Shown here: positions 9,797-22,008 of the stretch, piece after piece | Position numbering within the stretch: position 1 is the first letter of the stretch | How the letters are laid out: every line of letters begins with the position of its first letter | Origin: Betaproteobacteria bacterium | GTDB lineage: Bacteria > Pseudomonadota > Gammaproteobacteria > Burkholderiales > Rhodocyclaceae | Direction: 5' to 3' | NCBI GenBank assembly: GCA_028065725.1 | Contig: JAPTVL010000094.1 | Coordinates: 10,712 to 74,711, forward strand | DNA length: 64,000 bases | Program-made: the position numbers and the translations under genes | Notes under the pieces: model-generated | Databases searched by the model: none | Told to the model about the DNA's origin: nothing | What the model saw: the letters and a program-made list of their open reading frames with translations, nothing else

Positions 9797-10671
9797 TGCA
9801 GCGCCATATGTCTTTCGTCGCCTCGTTCATCTTCGGCCTTCTGGCGCTGTTCGCGATGACGATCTTTACCGTGGACCAGCGTCAGTTCGCGATCATTTTC
9901 CAGCTCGGCGAGATCAAGGAGGTCGTGTCCGAGCCAGGCCTGGCATTCAAATGGCCGTTGATCCAGAACGTGCGCATATTCGACAGGCGCATTCTGACTA
10001 TGGATACCCCCGAACCGGAGCGTTTCCTAACCGCAGAGAAGAAGCCGGTGCTGGTGGACTCCTTCGTCAAGTGGCGCATCCATGACGTCAGGCAGTATTA
10101 CATCTCGGTTGGTGGCGATGAAACCCTGGCCAGGACGCGCCTTTCGCAGACGGTCAATGCCGGCTTGCGCGAAGAATTCGGCCGGCGCACGGTGCATGAC
10201 GTGGTCTCCGGTGCGCGCGATGACATCATGGTCGTGGTGAAGAAAAAGGCTGACGCGGACATGCGCGCGATCGGCGTCGAAATTGTCGACGTGCGCCTGA
10301 AGCGTGTCGATCTGCCGCCGGAAGTGTCCGAGTCGGTCTATCGGCGCATGGAAACCGAGCGCAAGCGCGTGGCCAGCGAACTGCGCGCCGAGGGTGCTGC
10401 GGAAGCCGAGAAGATCAAGGCCAACGCCGACCGTCAGCGCGAGGTGATTCTGGCCGAGGCCTATCGCGATGCGCAGAAGATCAAGGGCGAGGGCGACGCC
10501 AGGGGCGCCGCGATCTACGGGCGCGCCTTCGGCGAAAACCCGGAGTTCTATGCCTTCTATCGCAGCCTCGAAGCCTATCGCGGCAGCTTCAAGAACAAGG
10601 GCGACCTCATGGTCATCGAACCCAATTCCGAATTCTTCAAGTACTTGAAGAACAGCGGCAAGGGAAAGTGA
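9796..10671 (+). CDS. hflC: FtsH protease modulator HflC
   Basis: The 291-residue partner of HflK has an N-terminal membrane anchor at about residues 7-24 and an SPFH domain (VDQRQFAIIFQLGEI; KWPLIQNVRIFDRRI). A long charged helical region with alternating Glu/Lys/Arg follows (ERKRVASELRAEGAAEAEKI). The ending FFKYLKNSGKGK is typical of HflC. The start codon is immediately coupled to hflK through a TAATG overlap. Confidence 0.96.
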   Translation: MQRHMSFVASFIFGLLALFAMTIFTVDQRQFAIIFQLGEIKEVVSEPGLAFKWPLIQNVRIFDRRILTMDTPEPERFLTAEKKPVLVDSFVKWRIHDVRQYYISVGGDETLARTRLSQTVNAGLREEFGRRTVHDVVSGARDDIMVVVKKKADADMRAIGVEIVDVRLKRVDLPPEVSESVYRRMETERKRVASELRAEGAAEAEKIKANADRQREVILAEAYRDAQKIKGEGDARGAAIYGRAFGENPEFYAFYRSLEAYRGSFKNKGDLMVIEPNSEFFKYLKNSGKGK

Positions 10672-10693
10672 TTCGGATCGGTGCCAGTTCGAG

Positions 10694-10879
10694 ATGGTGA
10701 CTACCCTGCTGCTGGCCTTCGCTCTGATGCTGGTCATTGAAGGTTTGATGCCCTTTCTTGCGCCAAGGGTATGGCGCGAGACCTTTCGCCGCGTGACCGA
10801 ACTGAGCGATGGTCAGATTCGCTTCATCGGTCTGTCCTCGATGCTGGTTGGCGTTGTCCTGCTGACCGTGTTCCGCTGA
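10694..10879 (+). CDS. DUF2065 family small membrane protein (YjeT-like)
   Basis: This 61-residue protein has two hydrophobic segments ([18 protein letters not shown] and [17 protein letters not shown]). A short polar connector between them carries [17 protein letters not shown]. That layout and the position between hflC and hisZ/purA match the DUF2065/YjeT family, whose function is unknown. It ends 5 bases before hisZ and probably shares its transcript. Confidence 0.85.
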   Translation: MVTTLLLAFALMLVIEGLMPFLAPRVWRETFRRVTELSDGQIRFIGLSSMLVGVVLLTVFR

Positions 10880-10884
10880 ACGTC

Positions 10885-13363
<2,479 letters not shown>

Positions 13364-13442
13364 GGGGCTTGGCGCGGCCCGGATGGAAGGGCGCATATGC
13401 CCCAGGGCATTCGGTTCCCGCTTCCAGCGGAGACATAAAAGA

Positions 13443-13486
13443 AAAGGCCGCCAGAAATCCTGGCGGCCTTTGCTCATTTCTTTTTT
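13443..13486 (+). terminator. Intrinsic terminator after purA
   Basis: A perfect 12-bp stem AAAGGCCGCCAG / CTGGCGGCCTTT (13443-13454 and 13460-13471) with a 5-base loop is followed by a T-rich stretch ending in TTTTTT at 13481-13486. It would end the purA transcript. The opposite strand faces the leftward tRNA-Leu gene, so it may also act there. Confidence 0.85.
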
Positions 13487-13499
13487 CGCGTACCATGCT

Positions 13500-13584
<85 letters not shown>

Positions 13585-13625
13585 AGGCGCGAAACGAGGC
13601 GCGAATTCTAAAGGAAAAAACCAGA

Positions 13626-15863
13626 TTGTCAAACAAGCCGCATAGCACCCCCAAACTTTCGAAGATTCGCCGCGCCGATCCGCAGTTCGAGCGCGAAAAG
13701 GCGCAGTACGAGCATCCCCTGCCGAGCCGCGAGTACATTCTGCAAACGCTGACGGCGCAAGGGGCGCCACTGGAATTCGGGCGCCTGGTGGAGCTGCTCG
13801 ACGTGCATCCGTCTGAGCTTGAGCCGTTCCAGCGCCGGCTGGGCGCCATGGCGCGCGATGCGCAACTGATGCAGAACCGGCGCGGCGACTGGCTGATTCC
13901 GGACAAGGCCGATTTGGTGCGCGGCCGCGTCACCGGTCACCCGGACGGCTTCGGTTTCCTGATTCCCGAGGAAGAGGGTCCTGACCTGTTCCTGTCGCCC
14001 AAGGAAATGGACAAGGTGCTGCATGGCGACAAGGCCATCGCCAGGGTCATCGGCATCGATCGCAAGGGGCGGCCGGAAGGCAAGATCGTCGAAGTGACCG
14101 AGCGCGCAAACCGGTTCGTGGTGGGGCGTGTGGTCGAAGAGCACGGCGTGCGCTTTGTGGTCGCCGAGAACAAGCGCATCAGTCAGGACATCTTGCTGGC
14201 TCCGCCCGAGAAGGGTGCAAAGAAGGCGCTCAAGGCCCAGTCCGGCCAGGTGGTGATGATCGAACTGATCGAGCAGCCGAGCAAGCATGGTCAGCCCATC
14301 GGCCGCCTGGTCGAGGTGCTCGGCAACTATGCCGATCCCGGCATGGAAATCGAGATCGCGTTGCGCAAGCACGAACTGCCTTACGAGTTTTCGACCGCCG
14401 CGCTGGCCGAAACCAAAAAACTGCCGGAGGCCGTACGCAAGTCGGACTGGAAGGGGCGCGAAGACGTGACTCGCCTGCCGCTGGTGACCATCGACAGCGA
14501 AACGGCACGGGACTTCGACGACGCGGTGTATTGCGAACGCCAGGGCAAGGGTTTTCGCCTTGTCGTGGCCATTGCCGATGTTTCGCACTATGTGACCGCG
14601 GGCGGTGCGCTGGACCGGGACGCCTATGCCCGTGGCAACTCGGTTTACTTTCCGCGGCGCGTGATTCCGATGCTGCCGGAGAAACTGTCGAATGGCCTGT
14701 GCTCGCTTAATCCGCAGGTGGAGCGCCTGTGCATGGTGTGCGACATGGCGATCAACGCCCACGGCGCGATCAGCCGCTATCGCTTCTATCCGGCAGTGAT
14801 GTTCTCGCATGCAAGGCTGACTTACACCGAGGTCGCCGCCGCCCTGTATGACAAGGACGGTCCGACTCGCAAGCGCCTGGCCTCCTTGCTGCCGCATCTG
14901 GAGGTACTGGACACGCTGTACAGGCAACTTGCGAAGGAACGCGTCAAGCGCGGCGCCATTGATTTTGAGACTACCGAAACGCGGATGGTTTTCGATGATC
15001 ACGGCAAGATCGAGCGCATCGAGCCCTATGAGCGCAACGAAGCGCATCGCCTGATCGAGGAATGCATGCTGGCGGCCAATGTCTGCGCCTCGGAATTTCT
15101 GCGCGAACGGGAGCATCCCTCGCTCTATCGCATCCATGAGGGGCCGACGCCGGAACGCCTGATCAAGCTGCGTGACTTCATCGGCACCTTTGGCTTCCAG
15201 CTGGGGGGCGGCGACGCACCCAAGGCGCAGGATTATGCCAAACTGCTGGAAAAAATCGGCCAGCGCCCCGACCGGCAGTTGCTGCAGACGGTGATGTTGC
15301 GATCATTGCGCCAAGCCATCTACAGCCCGGACAACGTCGGCCATTTCGGCCTGGCTTACGAGAGCTATACACACTTCACTTCGCCGATCCGCCGCTATCC
15401 CGACCTGCTGGTGCATCGCGCCATAAAGTCGGCGCTGGCGGCACGGCGCTATGAGCCTGCGGGAGGGGTAACTACGTGGGAGGAGATCGGCCTGCATTGC
15501 TCGATGACCGAGCGCCGTGCTGACGAGGCGACGCGCGACGTCGAGGCGTGGCTCAAGTGCTTCTACATGAAGGACCGCGTCGGCGAGGTCTTCGAGGGCA
15601 GCATTTCTTCGGTGGTGCCTTTCGGCATCTTCGTCGCACTCGATGGTGTGTTTGTCGAAGGCCTGGTGCATGTTTCCGAACTCGGTCAGGACTATTTCCA
15701 TTTCGACGAGAAGTCGCATGCCATGGTCGGCGAGCGCAGCGGTCGGCGTTTTCGCCTGGCCGATCGGGTGCGCGTGCAATTGACCCGGGTCGACATGGAA
15801 GCCAACAAGATCGACTTCCGGCTTGCAGAGGAGGTTCCGTCGCGCGCCAGGACAAGGCGTTGA
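13626..15863 (+). CDS. rnr: Ribonuclease R
   Basis: RNase R is a processive 3'-5' exoribonuclease that degrades structured RNA. The 745-residue protein has an N-terminal winged-helix/cold-shock part (SREYILQTLTAQGAPLEFGRLV), an RNB catalytic domain with the metal-binding run VTIDSETARDFDDAV and GLAYESYTHFTSPIRRYPDL, and a C-terminal S1 domain (SSVVPFGIFVALDGVFVEGLVH). I chose the TTG at 13626 because AAGGA lies 9 bases upstream. The longer open frame runs back into the tRNA gene and is not credible. The tail after S1 is short and basic. Confidence 0.94.
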   Translation: MSNKPHSTPKLSKIRRADPQFEREKAQYEHPLPSREYILQTLTAQGAPLEFGRLVELLDVHPSELEPFQRRLGAMARDAQLMQNRRGDWLIPDKADLVRGRVTGHPDGFGFLIPEEEGPDLFLSPKEMDKVLHGDKAIARVIGIDRKGRPEGKIVEVTERANRFVVGRVVEEHGVRFVVAENKRISQDILLAPPEKGAKKALKAQSGQVVMIELIEQPSKHGQPIGRLVEVLGNYADPGMEIEIALRKHELPYEFSTAALAETKKLPEAVRKSDWKGREDVTRLPLVTIDSETARDFDDAVYCERQGKGFRLVVAIADVSHYVTAGGALDRDAYARGNSVYFPRRVIPMLPEKLSNGLCSLNPQVERLCMVCDMAINAHGAISRYRFYPAVMFSHARLTYTEVAAALYDKDGPTRKRLASLLPHLEVLDTLYRQLAKERVKRGAIDFETTETRMVFDDHGKIERIEPYERNEAHRLIEECMLAANVCASEFLREREHPSLYRIHEGPTPERLIKLRDFIGTFGFQLGGGDAPKAQDYAKLLEKIGQRPDRQLLQTVMLRSLRQAIYSPDNVGHFGLAYESYTHFTSPIRRYPDLLVHRAIKSALAARRYEPAGGVTTWEEIGLHCSMTERRADEATRDVEAWLKCFYMKDRVGEVFEGSISSVVPFGIFVALDGVFVEGLVHVSELGQDYFHFDEKSHAMVGERSGRRFRLADRVRVQLTRVDMEANKIDFRLAEEVPSRARTRR

Positions 15864-15916
15864 TATGGAGCCATGCTTGGATTTCGGATACAGTTTTCCT
15901 TGCGGGTAATTTCGTC

Positions 15917-17080
15917 ATGTATGCCGGACTTGTTGATCTTCCCTGGTGGGGCTATGTGCTGGTGGCGCTGGGTCTGACCCATGTCACGATCGCCGCAGTC
16001 ACCATCTTCCTGCACCGCCACCAGGCGCATCGCGCGCTGGATCTGGGTCCCGTGCCGAGTCATTTTTTCCGCTTGTGGCTCTGGCTGACGACCGGCATGG
16101 TTACCGGGGAATGGGCGGCGATACACCGCAAACACCACGCCAAGTGCGAGACGCCGGAGGATCCGCACAGCCCGCAGGTGGTCGGCCTCAATCGCGTGCT
16201 GTGGACCGGGGTGTTCCTTTACGTGAAGGAGTCACGCAACGCGGACACCATCGCGCGCTATGGGCACGGCACGCCTGACGACTGGCTGGAACGGAAAATC
16301 TATTCGCCGCAGCACAAGCTGGGCATCGTTGTCATGCTGGGCATCGATGTCGCGCTATTCGGCATCTGGCCGGGGCTGCTGATCTGGGGTGTGCAAATGA
16401 TCTGGATCCCCTTCTGGGCGGCGGGTGTGGTCAATGGCATCGGCCATTTCTGGGGTTACCGGAATTTCGCCTGCGCGGATGCATCGACCAACTTCTTTCC
16501 GCTGGGCATCCTGATCGGCGGCGAGGAGTTGCACAACAATCATCACGCCTTCGCCACCTCGGCCAAGCTGTCGAACAAATGGTACGAGTTCGACATCGGC
16601 TGGCTGTACATCCGCCTGATGGAAATGCTGGGTCTGGCCCGCGTGAAGAAGGTGGCTCCGATTCCCCGTCTTGGCGCGTTGCGTGCAGCCATTGACTTGG
16701 ACATGCTGCAGGCTGTGATGACGCATCGTTACGACGTGCTGGCGCGATACCTCAAGACCCTGCGCCAGCTTGCCGCCGAGGACTTCAAGCAGTTGCGGAT
16801 CGATGCGCGCGAGGGCCGCAGCATGAAACGTCTGCTGGGCGAGGACGGCGCGGCCTTGCCGGCTTCGCAGAAGGAGCGTCTGACGGCACTGCTTGACCGC
16901 AGCGAGCGTCTGGCCAAGGTCTATGCCATGCGTGCCGATCTGGAGGCGCTATGGGCCCGTTCCTCGGCTTCGCACGACCAGCTGGTGACCCAGTTGCAGG
17001 ACTGGGTGGCACGCGCCGAACAAAGCGGGATCCGTCAGCTGGAGGAATTTTCTCGGCGTCTACGTTCCTACGCGGTTTGA
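15917..17080 (+). CDS. Fatty acid (acyl) desaturase
   Basis: This membrane di-iron enzyme probably introduces a delta-9-type double bond into acyl chains. It has the three histidine clusters of the family: HRHQAHR, HRKHH and HNNHH (in GEELHNNHHAF). They are separated by hydrophobic segments (WWGYVLVALGLTHVTIAAV; LIWGVQMIWIPFWAAGVV). A C-terminal helical extension of about 150 residues is charged. I placed the start at ATG 15917 (387 residues). A TTG at 15860 overlapping the rnr stop would add 19 residues and is the alternative. It directly follows rnr and ends at a shared terminator. Confidence 0.88.
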   Translation: MYAGLVDLPWWGYVLVALGLTHVTIAAVTIFLHRHQAHRALDLGPVPSHFFRLWLWLTTGMVTGEWAAIHRKHHAKCETPEDPHSPQVVGLNRVLWTGVFLYVKESRNADTIARYGHGTPDDWLERKIYSPQHKLGIVVMLGIDVALFGIWPGLLIWGVQMIWIPFWAAGVVNGIGHFWGYRNFACADASTNFFPLGILIGGEELHNNHHAFATSAKLSNKWYEFDIGWLYIRLMEMLGLARVKKVAPIPRLGALRAAIDLDMLQAVMTHRYDVLARYLKTLRQLAAEDFKQLRIDAREGRSMKRLLGEDGAALPASQKERLTALLDRSERLAKVYAMRADLEALWARSSASHDQLVTQLQDWVARAEQSGIRQLEEFSRRLRSYAV

Positions 17081-17094
17081 GACGGAAGCAAATG

Positions 17095-17131
17095 AAAAAG
17101 CCCGCCGCGGCAGTACCGGGCGGGCTTTTTT
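17095..17131. terminator. Bidirectional terminator between desaturase and rpmG
   Basis: The arms AAAAAGCCCGCC and GGCGGGCTTTTT flank an 11-12 base loop, with A-run on one side and T-run on the other. It can stop the rightward desaturase transcript and the leftward rpmB-rpmG transcript. Confidence 0.8.
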
Positions 17132-17145
17132 GGGTGATGCGGAGA

Positions 17146-17313
17146 TTACTTCAGCTTCACTTCCTTGTAGGCGACATGCTTGCGCGCCTTCGGGTCATAT
17201 TTCAGAAACTCCAGCTTTTCCGGCGTGGTCTTCTTGTTTTTCGTAGTCGTGTAGAAGTGTCCCGTACCGGCTGTGGATTCCAGCTTGATCTTTTCGCGTC
17301 CGCCCTTGGCCAT
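17146..17313 (-). CDS. rpmG: 50S ribosomal protein L33
   Basis: The 55-residue basic protein reads [20 protein letters not shown] and continues with [20 protein letters not shown], very close to E. coli L33. It has no CXXC zinc-ribbon pairs, so it is the zinc-independent form. It lies 14 bases downstream of rpmB on the same strand, the standard rpmB-rpmG pair. Confidence 0.97.
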   Translation of the reverse strand: MAKGGREKIKLESTAGTGHFYTTTKNKKTTPEKLEFLKYDPKARKHVAYKEVKLK

Positions 17314-17327
17314 GATGCTTTCTCCTG

Positions 17328-17564
17328 TTAGACGCGCTCGCCGCGCTCACGCAGCTCGGCGAGGACAACGTCGATACCCTTCTTGTCGATGGTGCGCAGA
17401 CCGGCGTTTGACACGCGCAGGCTGACCCAGCGGTTTTCGGTTTCGATCCAGAAGCGGCGGCTGTGCAGGTTAGGCAGAAAGCGACGCTTGGTCTTGTTGT
17501 TGGCATGGGACACATTGTTCCCTACCATCGGGGCCTTGCCCGTCACTTGACATACGCGAGACAT
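17328..17564 (-). CDS. rpmB: 50S ribosomal protein L28
   Basis: The 78-residue protein starts [12 protein letters not shown] and contains [17 protein letters not shown] and [14 protein letters not shown], all hallmarks of L28. The frame is open a further 10 codons upstream but the family start is the ATG at 17564. No zinc-binding cysteine pairs are present. It is first in the leftward rpmB-rpmG unit. Confidence 0.97.
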   Translation of the reverse strand: MSRVCQVTGKAPMVGNNVSHANNKTKRRFLPNLHSRRFWIETENRWVSLRVSNAGLRTIDKKGIDVVLAELRERGERV

Positions 17565-17640
17565 GTGTAGTGCTCCTGAATGCTGATTTCGCAAAGCTCG
17601 CTAGTTTACCAAACAATCACCTAAAAACTCAATCCTTTTG

Positions 17641-18321
17641 TCAAATCAGTCCGCGTTCGGCGAAGGACAAGGGATTGGCGCTTCCGGTGACGATGAAATG
17701 GTCCAGAAGCTTGACGTCTATCAGGGCCAGGGCCTGCTTCAGCGATGAAGTGAGCACTTCGTCCGCACGCGATGGCTCGGCAAGACCGGACGGGTGGTTG
17801 TGAGCGAGGATCACGGCGCCGGCATTGTGCGCCAGAGCCCGTTTGACGACTTCGCGCGGATAAACACTGGTTTGCGTCAGCGTTCCGCGGAACAACTCCT
17901 CGCTGGCGATCAGGCGGTTCTGGGCATCCAGCCACAGCGCGATGAAAACCTCGTGTGGCAGGTTGCCCAGCGACAGGCGCAGCCAGTCGCGAACCGCCTG
18001 CGGTGACGCCAGCGCATCCCTGGTTTTCAGCGGGTCGACGAGCGCACGGCGCGCAAGTTCCAGTGCGGCGGCGAGCTGCGCGGCTTTGGCCGGGCCGATA
18101 CCCGGCAGGCGGGCAAGTTCCCGGGTGCTGGCGGCGGCGAGATCCGCCAGGCTGCCTTGAAAATTCGCCAGCAGTTCGCGCGCCAAATCCACCGCACTTT
18201 TGCCGCGAATCCCGACGCGCAAGAAAATCGCCAGCAGCTCTGCATCCGAAAGCGCGGCCGCACCCTGCTGGGCAAGCCGTTCGCGCGGACGTTCCGCCGC
18301 GGGCCAATCGCGTATGGCCAT
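17641..18321 (-). CDS. radC: RadC family JAB/MPN domain protein
   Basis: The 226-residue protein has a helix-hairpin-helix segment (LPGIGPAKA, residues 72-80). Its JAMM metalloprotease-like motif is HNHPSG with His174 and His176 followed by a downstream Asp ([11 protein letters not shown]). The biochemical role of RadC remains unclear despite the old DNA-repair name. It is divergent from coaBC with 46 bases between the starts, the common radC/coaBC arrangement. Confidence 0.93.
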   Translation of the reverse strand: MAIRDWPAAERPRERLAQQGAAALSDAELLAIFLRVGIRGKSAVDLARELLANFQGSLADLAAASTRELARLPGIGPAKAAQLAAALELARRALVDPLKTRDALASPQAVRDWLRLSLGNLPHEVFIALWLDAQNRLIASEELFRGTLTQTSVYPREVVKRALAHNAGAVILAHNHPSGLAEPSRADEVLTSSLKQALALIDVKLLDHFIVTGSANPLSFAERGLI

Positions 18322-18367
18322 GGTTTAGAATCTCCGCTTGGTTGCCGATCGACTGGATTTTAATGTC

Positions 18368-19570
18368 ATGAACGAATTTCAGGGCAAACGCATTGTGTTG
18401 GGGGTGACTGGCGGCATCGCGGCCTACAAGGCGGCGGAACTGGTGCGCCTGCTGGTCAAGGCCGGCGCCGAAGTGGACGTTGTCCTGACCGAGGCCGGTG
18501 CGCAATTCGTCGGCCCCGCCACTTTCCAGGCGCTCACTGGGCGCCGCGTGTGGCAGGCGCTGTGGGACCCGCGCCTGGATAACGGCATGGCGCACATCGA
18601 CCTTACGCGCGGCGCCGCAGCCTTGCTGGTGGCCCCGGCGACGGCAGACTTTTTGGCCAAGTTGGCCCATGGTTTTGCCGATGACCTGCTTTCCACGCTT
18701 TGCTTGGCGCGGGATTGCCCTCTGCTGGTTGCTCCGGCCATGAACCGCCAGATGTGGGGGAACCCGGCGACCCAGCGCAACGTGGCCCAGCTGCGCGCCG
18801 ACGGGGTGAGCATTCTCGGCCCCGCGCATGGCGAGCAAGCCTGTGGCGAGGTGGGTGCCGGCCGCATGCTGGAAGCCGTTGAACTGTTCGATGATCTGCA
18901 TGCCTCGCTGCAGGTGAAATACTTGGCAGGCAAGCGTGTCCTGTTAACTGCCGGTCCGACCTTCGAGGCGCTTGATCCGGTACGCGGGCTTACCAATTCA
19001 AGTTCCGGAAAGATGGGTTTTTCCCTCGCCCGCGCCTGTGCTGTGGCGGGCGCCGAGGTGATGCTGGTCGCCGGACCGGTCGCGCTGGCGACCCCGCGCG
19101 GCGTGCAGCGGATCGATGTCCAGAGCGCGTTGCAAATGCACGAGGCGGTAATGCGGGCTTTGCCAGGGCAGGATGTGTTCATCGGTGTCGCGGCGGTGGC
19201 CGACTATCGGCCGCGTCAGGCGGCTGCGCACAAGCTGAAGAAACATGCCGGCAGCTTGACGCTGGAACTGGATGCCAATCCCGATATCCTCGCCGAAGTG
19301 GCGGCGCGACCCGATGCGCCTTTCTGTGTCGGTTTCGCCGCCGAGAGCCGGGATCTGGCGAACTATGCGGAAGGCAAACGCGTGGCAAAGAAGCTCGCGC
19401 TGGTGGTGGGCAATCTGGTGCAGGATGGGCTGGGCGGCGACACCAATGCGGTGACCCTGTTCGATGCGGCCGGGGCGCATGCTCTGCCGCCAGCCGACAA
19501 GTCCGAAGTGGCGCGCGGAATCGTCGCGCATATCGCCAGCCTGATGGAGAAGTCACGTGGCCAGCATTGA
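18368..19570 (+). CDS. coaBC: Bifunctional phosphopantothenoylcysteine decarboxylase/phosphopantothenate-cysteine ligase
   Basis: CoaBC performs two consecutive steps of coenzyme A synthesis. In the 400-residue protein the N-terminal flavin decarboxylase half carries [24 protein letters not shown] with the active-site histidine, and PAMNRQMW. The ligase half begins near [18 protein letters not shown] and includes [13 protein letters not shown] 18368 gives the usual start; the frame is open slightly further. Its end overlaps the dut start by 14 bases. Confidence 0.96.
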   Translation: MNEFQGKRIVLGVTGGIAAYKAAELVRLLVKAGAEVDVVLTEAGAQFVGPATFQALTGRRVWQALWDPRLDNGMAHIDLTRGAAALLVAPATADFLAKLAHGFADDLLSTLCLARDCPLLVAPAMNRQMWGNPATQRNVAQLRADGVSILGPAHGEQACGEVGAGRMLEAVELFDDLHASLQVKYLAGKRVLLTAGPTFEALDPVRGLTNSSSGKMGFSLARACAVAGAEVMLVAGPVALATPRGVQRIDVQSALQMHEAVMRALPGQDVFIGVAAVADYRPRQAAAHKLKKHAGSLTLELDANPDILAEVAARPDAPFCVGFAAESRDLANYAEGKRVAKKLALVVGNLVQDGLGGDTNAVTLFDAAGAHALPPADKSEVARGIVAHIASLMEKSRGQH

Positions 19571-20012
19571 CCTGAAAATACTCGATGCGCGCCTGAAGGA
19601 CGATCGCTATGCGCCGCAATACGCCACACCGGGCGCGGCCGGAATCGATCTGCGCGCCTGTATCGAAATGGCAATAAAAATTCACCCCGGAGAGACCATC
19701 CTGATTCCGACCGGCATTGCCATACATTTGTCCGATCCGGGTCTGGCGGCGATGATCCTGCCGCGTTCCGGCCTGGGTCACAAGCACGGCATCGTGCTCG
19801 GCAATCTGGTCGGGCTGATCGATTCGGACTATCAGGGCGAAATATTCGTGTCTACCTGGAATCGGGGCCACGACACCTTTACCCTGAATCCGCTGGATCG
19901 CCTGGCACAACTGGTCGTGGTGCCGGTGGTGCAAGTGGCCTTCAACGTGGTGGACGAGTTTCCCCTGAGCGAGCGCGGTGCGGGAGGATTCGGCAGTACC
20001 GGGCATCATTAG
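19557..20012 (+). CDS. dut: Deoxyuridine 5'-triphosphate nucleotidohydrolase
   Basis: Dut hydrolyses dUTP to dUMP and limits uracil in DNA. The 151-residue trimeric type shows the five dUTPase motifs, including [30 protein letters not shown] and the C-terminal arm GAGGFGSTG. It uses a GTG start inside the end of coaBC, so it is probably translationally coupled. A strong terminator follows. Confidence 0.97.
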   Translation: MASIDLKILDARLKDDRYAPQYATPGAAGIDLRACIEMAIKIHPGETILIPTGIAIHLSDPGLAAMILPRSGLGHKHGIVLGNLVGLIDSDYQGEIFVSTWNRGHDTFTLNPLDRLAQLVVVPVVQVAFNVVDEFPLSERGAGGFGSTGHH

Positions 20013-20036
20013 GATAGCGCGGCAAGGGCCCGCAGA

Positions 20037-20072
20037 AAAACAAACCCCGCCAGTTGGCGGGGTTTGTTTTTG
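20037..20072. terminator. Bidirectional terminator between dut and the FCSD operon
   Basis: A perfect 15-bp stem AAAACAAACCCCGCC / GGCGGGGTTTGTTTT with an AGTT loop and flanking A/T runs. Both converging transcripts (dut rightward, flavocytochrome operon leftward) can end here. Confidence 0.9.
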
Positions 20073-20086
20073 AGGCTGACAACTGG

Positions 20087-21367
20087 TCAGGTCGACATTT
20101 CGGTCAGGATGTTCCGCAACCAGCTTTCGGCGTAGATCGCTTCCAGCTTTGCGGCCGAGAAATCAGCGGGAGATACACCGCCGGAGTTGGGCACGGCAAC
20201 AATCTTGCCTTCCTTGACCGCATACACCGAGGCGACACTGACGGCATCCTTGTCGGTGATGTAGCTGTAGCAGGTGTTGATGCCCGACAGGTCGGTGATT
20301 TCCTTGCCATTCATCAGCGCCACGATGTTGGTGGCGCAGACTTTTGCTTCGGAATTGGCCGAGTAGCCGGACTTCGGCATGGCGCCGGCAACGCAGGCAT
20401 CGCCGATGACATGAATGCCGGCTTGCTTGGTTGACTCGAACGTCGTCGCGTTGACCGGACACCAGTTCTTGTCGTCGCCGACGAGTCCGGCGGCAACCGC
20501 GATCTGTCCGGCGCGCTGCGGCGGAATCACGTTGATGACGTCACCCTTTACTTCCTCGATGCCCTCGACCATCACGGACATGGCTTGGGCATTGACCTCG
20601 GTAACCTTCTTTGCCGGACGATAGTTGATGATGCCTTCGTAGTTGTCCTTCCAGCCCTTCTTGAACAGACCGCCCTTGGACGTGATGTCCGGGTTGGCGT
20701 CGAGCACGATCAGCTTCGACTTCGGCTTGTTCTTCTTCAGGTAATGGGCAACCATGCTGGCGCGCTCGTAGGGTCCGGGCGGGCAGCGGTAGGGCGCCAG
20801 CGGCACGGCCATCACCATGTTGCCGCCGTCCTTCATCGCCTCCAGCTGCTTGCGCAGCAGAACGGTCTGCGGGCCGGCCTTCCAGGCGTGAGGCATTTTT
20901 TCCATGGCCGCGGCATCATAGCCCTTCATCTCCTCCAGACGGAAGTCGATGCCGGGAGAAACGATCAGGCGATCATAACTGACGGTGCCCTTCGAGGTCG
21001 TCACGACCTTGGCGGCCGGGTCGATTGCCGTGACCTCGGCCTGTACGACCTTGACGCCGTGATTCGAGGCCAGCTTGTCGTACTTGATGGTCAGCGGCGT
21101 AAGATCCTTGAGGATGCCGCCGATGTAGAGATTGCTGAAGGGGCAGGAGACGAAATGATCGTTGCGCTCGATCATCACCACTTCGATGCTCTTGTCCATC
21201 ATGCGGATGTACTTGGCAGCGATGGTGCCGCCGTAACCGCCGCCGATCACTACCACACGCTTGGCGCCCTTGGGCATCAACTCGGCGGCACGGCCGATCA
21301 TCGGCAGTCCTGCGGCGCCGGCTCCTGCGCCAACCAGTTTCAGAAAGCTTCTGCGATCCAGTGTCAT
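20087..21367 (-). CDS. fccB: Flavocytochrome c sulfide dehydrogenase-type flavoprotein (FccB/SoxF-like)
   Basis: The 426-residue protein has a Tat-type signal (DRRSFLKLVGAGAGAAGLP), so it is probably exported folded with FAD. An FAD-binding IGGGYGG is at residues 41-47. The cysteines expected for the redox-active disulfide are both present: Cys195 in YRCPPGPYERAS and Cys366 in INTCYSYI, the latter in the FCSD C-terminal domain. In characterised members this subunit oxidises sulfide at FAD and passes electrons to a cytochrome c subunit. Here the next gene upstream is a diheme cytochrome c and the one before it a NapC-type cytochrome. Sulfide as substrate is family-based inference; another sulfur compound or reverse flow is possible. 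Confidence 0.88.
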   Translation of the reverse strand: MTLDRRSFLKLVGAGAGAAGLPMIGRAAELMPKGAKRVVVIGGGYGGTIAAKYIRMMDKSIEVVMIERNDHFVSCPFSNLYIGGILKDLTPLTIKYDKLASNHGVKVVQAEVTAIDPAAKVVTTSKGTVSYDRLIVSPGIDFRLEEMKGYDAAAMEKMPHAWKAGPQTVLLRKQLEAMKDGGNMVMAVPLAPYRCPPGPYERASMVAHYLKKNKPKSKLIVLDANPDITSKGGLFKKGWKDNYEGIINYRPAKKVTEVNAQAMSVMVEGIEEVKGDVINVIPPQRAGQIAVAAGLVGDDKNWCPVNATTFESTKQAGIHVIGDACVAGAMPKSGYSANSEAKVCATNIVALMNGKEITDLSGINTCYSYITDKDAVSVASVYAVKEGKIVAVPNSGGVSPADFSAAKLEAIYAESWLRNILTEMST

Positions 21368-21381
21368 GTCATGTCTCCCCG

Positions 21382-21960
21382 TTATTTAACGCTGGCGTAG
21401 AAGTGCAAGAGGGCGTCGATATCTTCTTTGGACATCGGGTCGACCTTCTCCTTCATTTTTTCTGGCATCTTGCGCTTGCCCGACAGATAGTCGGCCATCT
21501 GCAGCTGCATGTAGGACAGCCACTGGCTGGCCATCACCGGGGTATCGTCCTTGCCTTCCTTGCCGTCCTCGATATGGCAGCGGCCGCAGTTGGATTCCTG
21601 CAGGCTGGCACCCTTGGCGATTTTCGCCTTGTCGAGGGTCTGCGTCGTGACGTGGAGCTTCTGCTTGGAGAAGAACTCGGCCATGGCGGTGATTTCGGCA
21701 TCGCTATAAGCTTTCGCCAAGCGGCCCATGATCGATGAAGGCCTTTCCCCGCTCTTGAACTTCTTCATGGCGGCTTCAATGGCTTCCTTGGACTGGCTGG
21801 CCAGGCTGGGCATGGTCGGACCTGCGCTGCCACCGTTGGTGCCGTGACAGCCGGCGCAAGCGTTGGACAACATGGCCGGCGAAGGCGGTGCGGCCTGCGC
21901 CAGCGCGGATATTGTCAGGACGCCAGCGGCCAGCGTCCATCCTTTCCACTTCATCGTCAT
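21382..21960 (-). CDS. Diheme cytochrome c (c4/FccA-like)
   Basis: The 192-residue protein has a cleavable signal peptide (about residues 1-23, ending AQAA). Its two class I heme sites are CAGCH at 35-39 and CGRCH at 125-129, each followed by a methionine-containing region ([15 protein letters not shown]) that can supply axial ligands. Two similar lobes are as in cytochrome c4 or FccA. It lies 14 bases upstream of the FCSD flavoprotein gene and is the obvious electron-acceptor partner. It probably acts in the periplasm. Confidence 0.88.
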   Translation of the reverse strand: MTMKWKGWTLAAGVLTISALAQAAPPSPAMLSNACAGCHGTNGGSAGPTMPSLASQSKEAIEAAMKKFKSGERPSSIMGRLAKAYSDAEITAMAEFFSKQKLHVTTQTLDKAKIAKGASLQESNCGRCHIEDGKEGKDDTPVMASQWLSYMQLQMADYLSGKRKMPEKMKEKVDPMSKEDIDALLHFYASVK

Positions 21961-22008
21961 TCTTGTCTCCTCCTTGGTAATGATGAAAATGCTGCTCGCG
22001 AAAATATC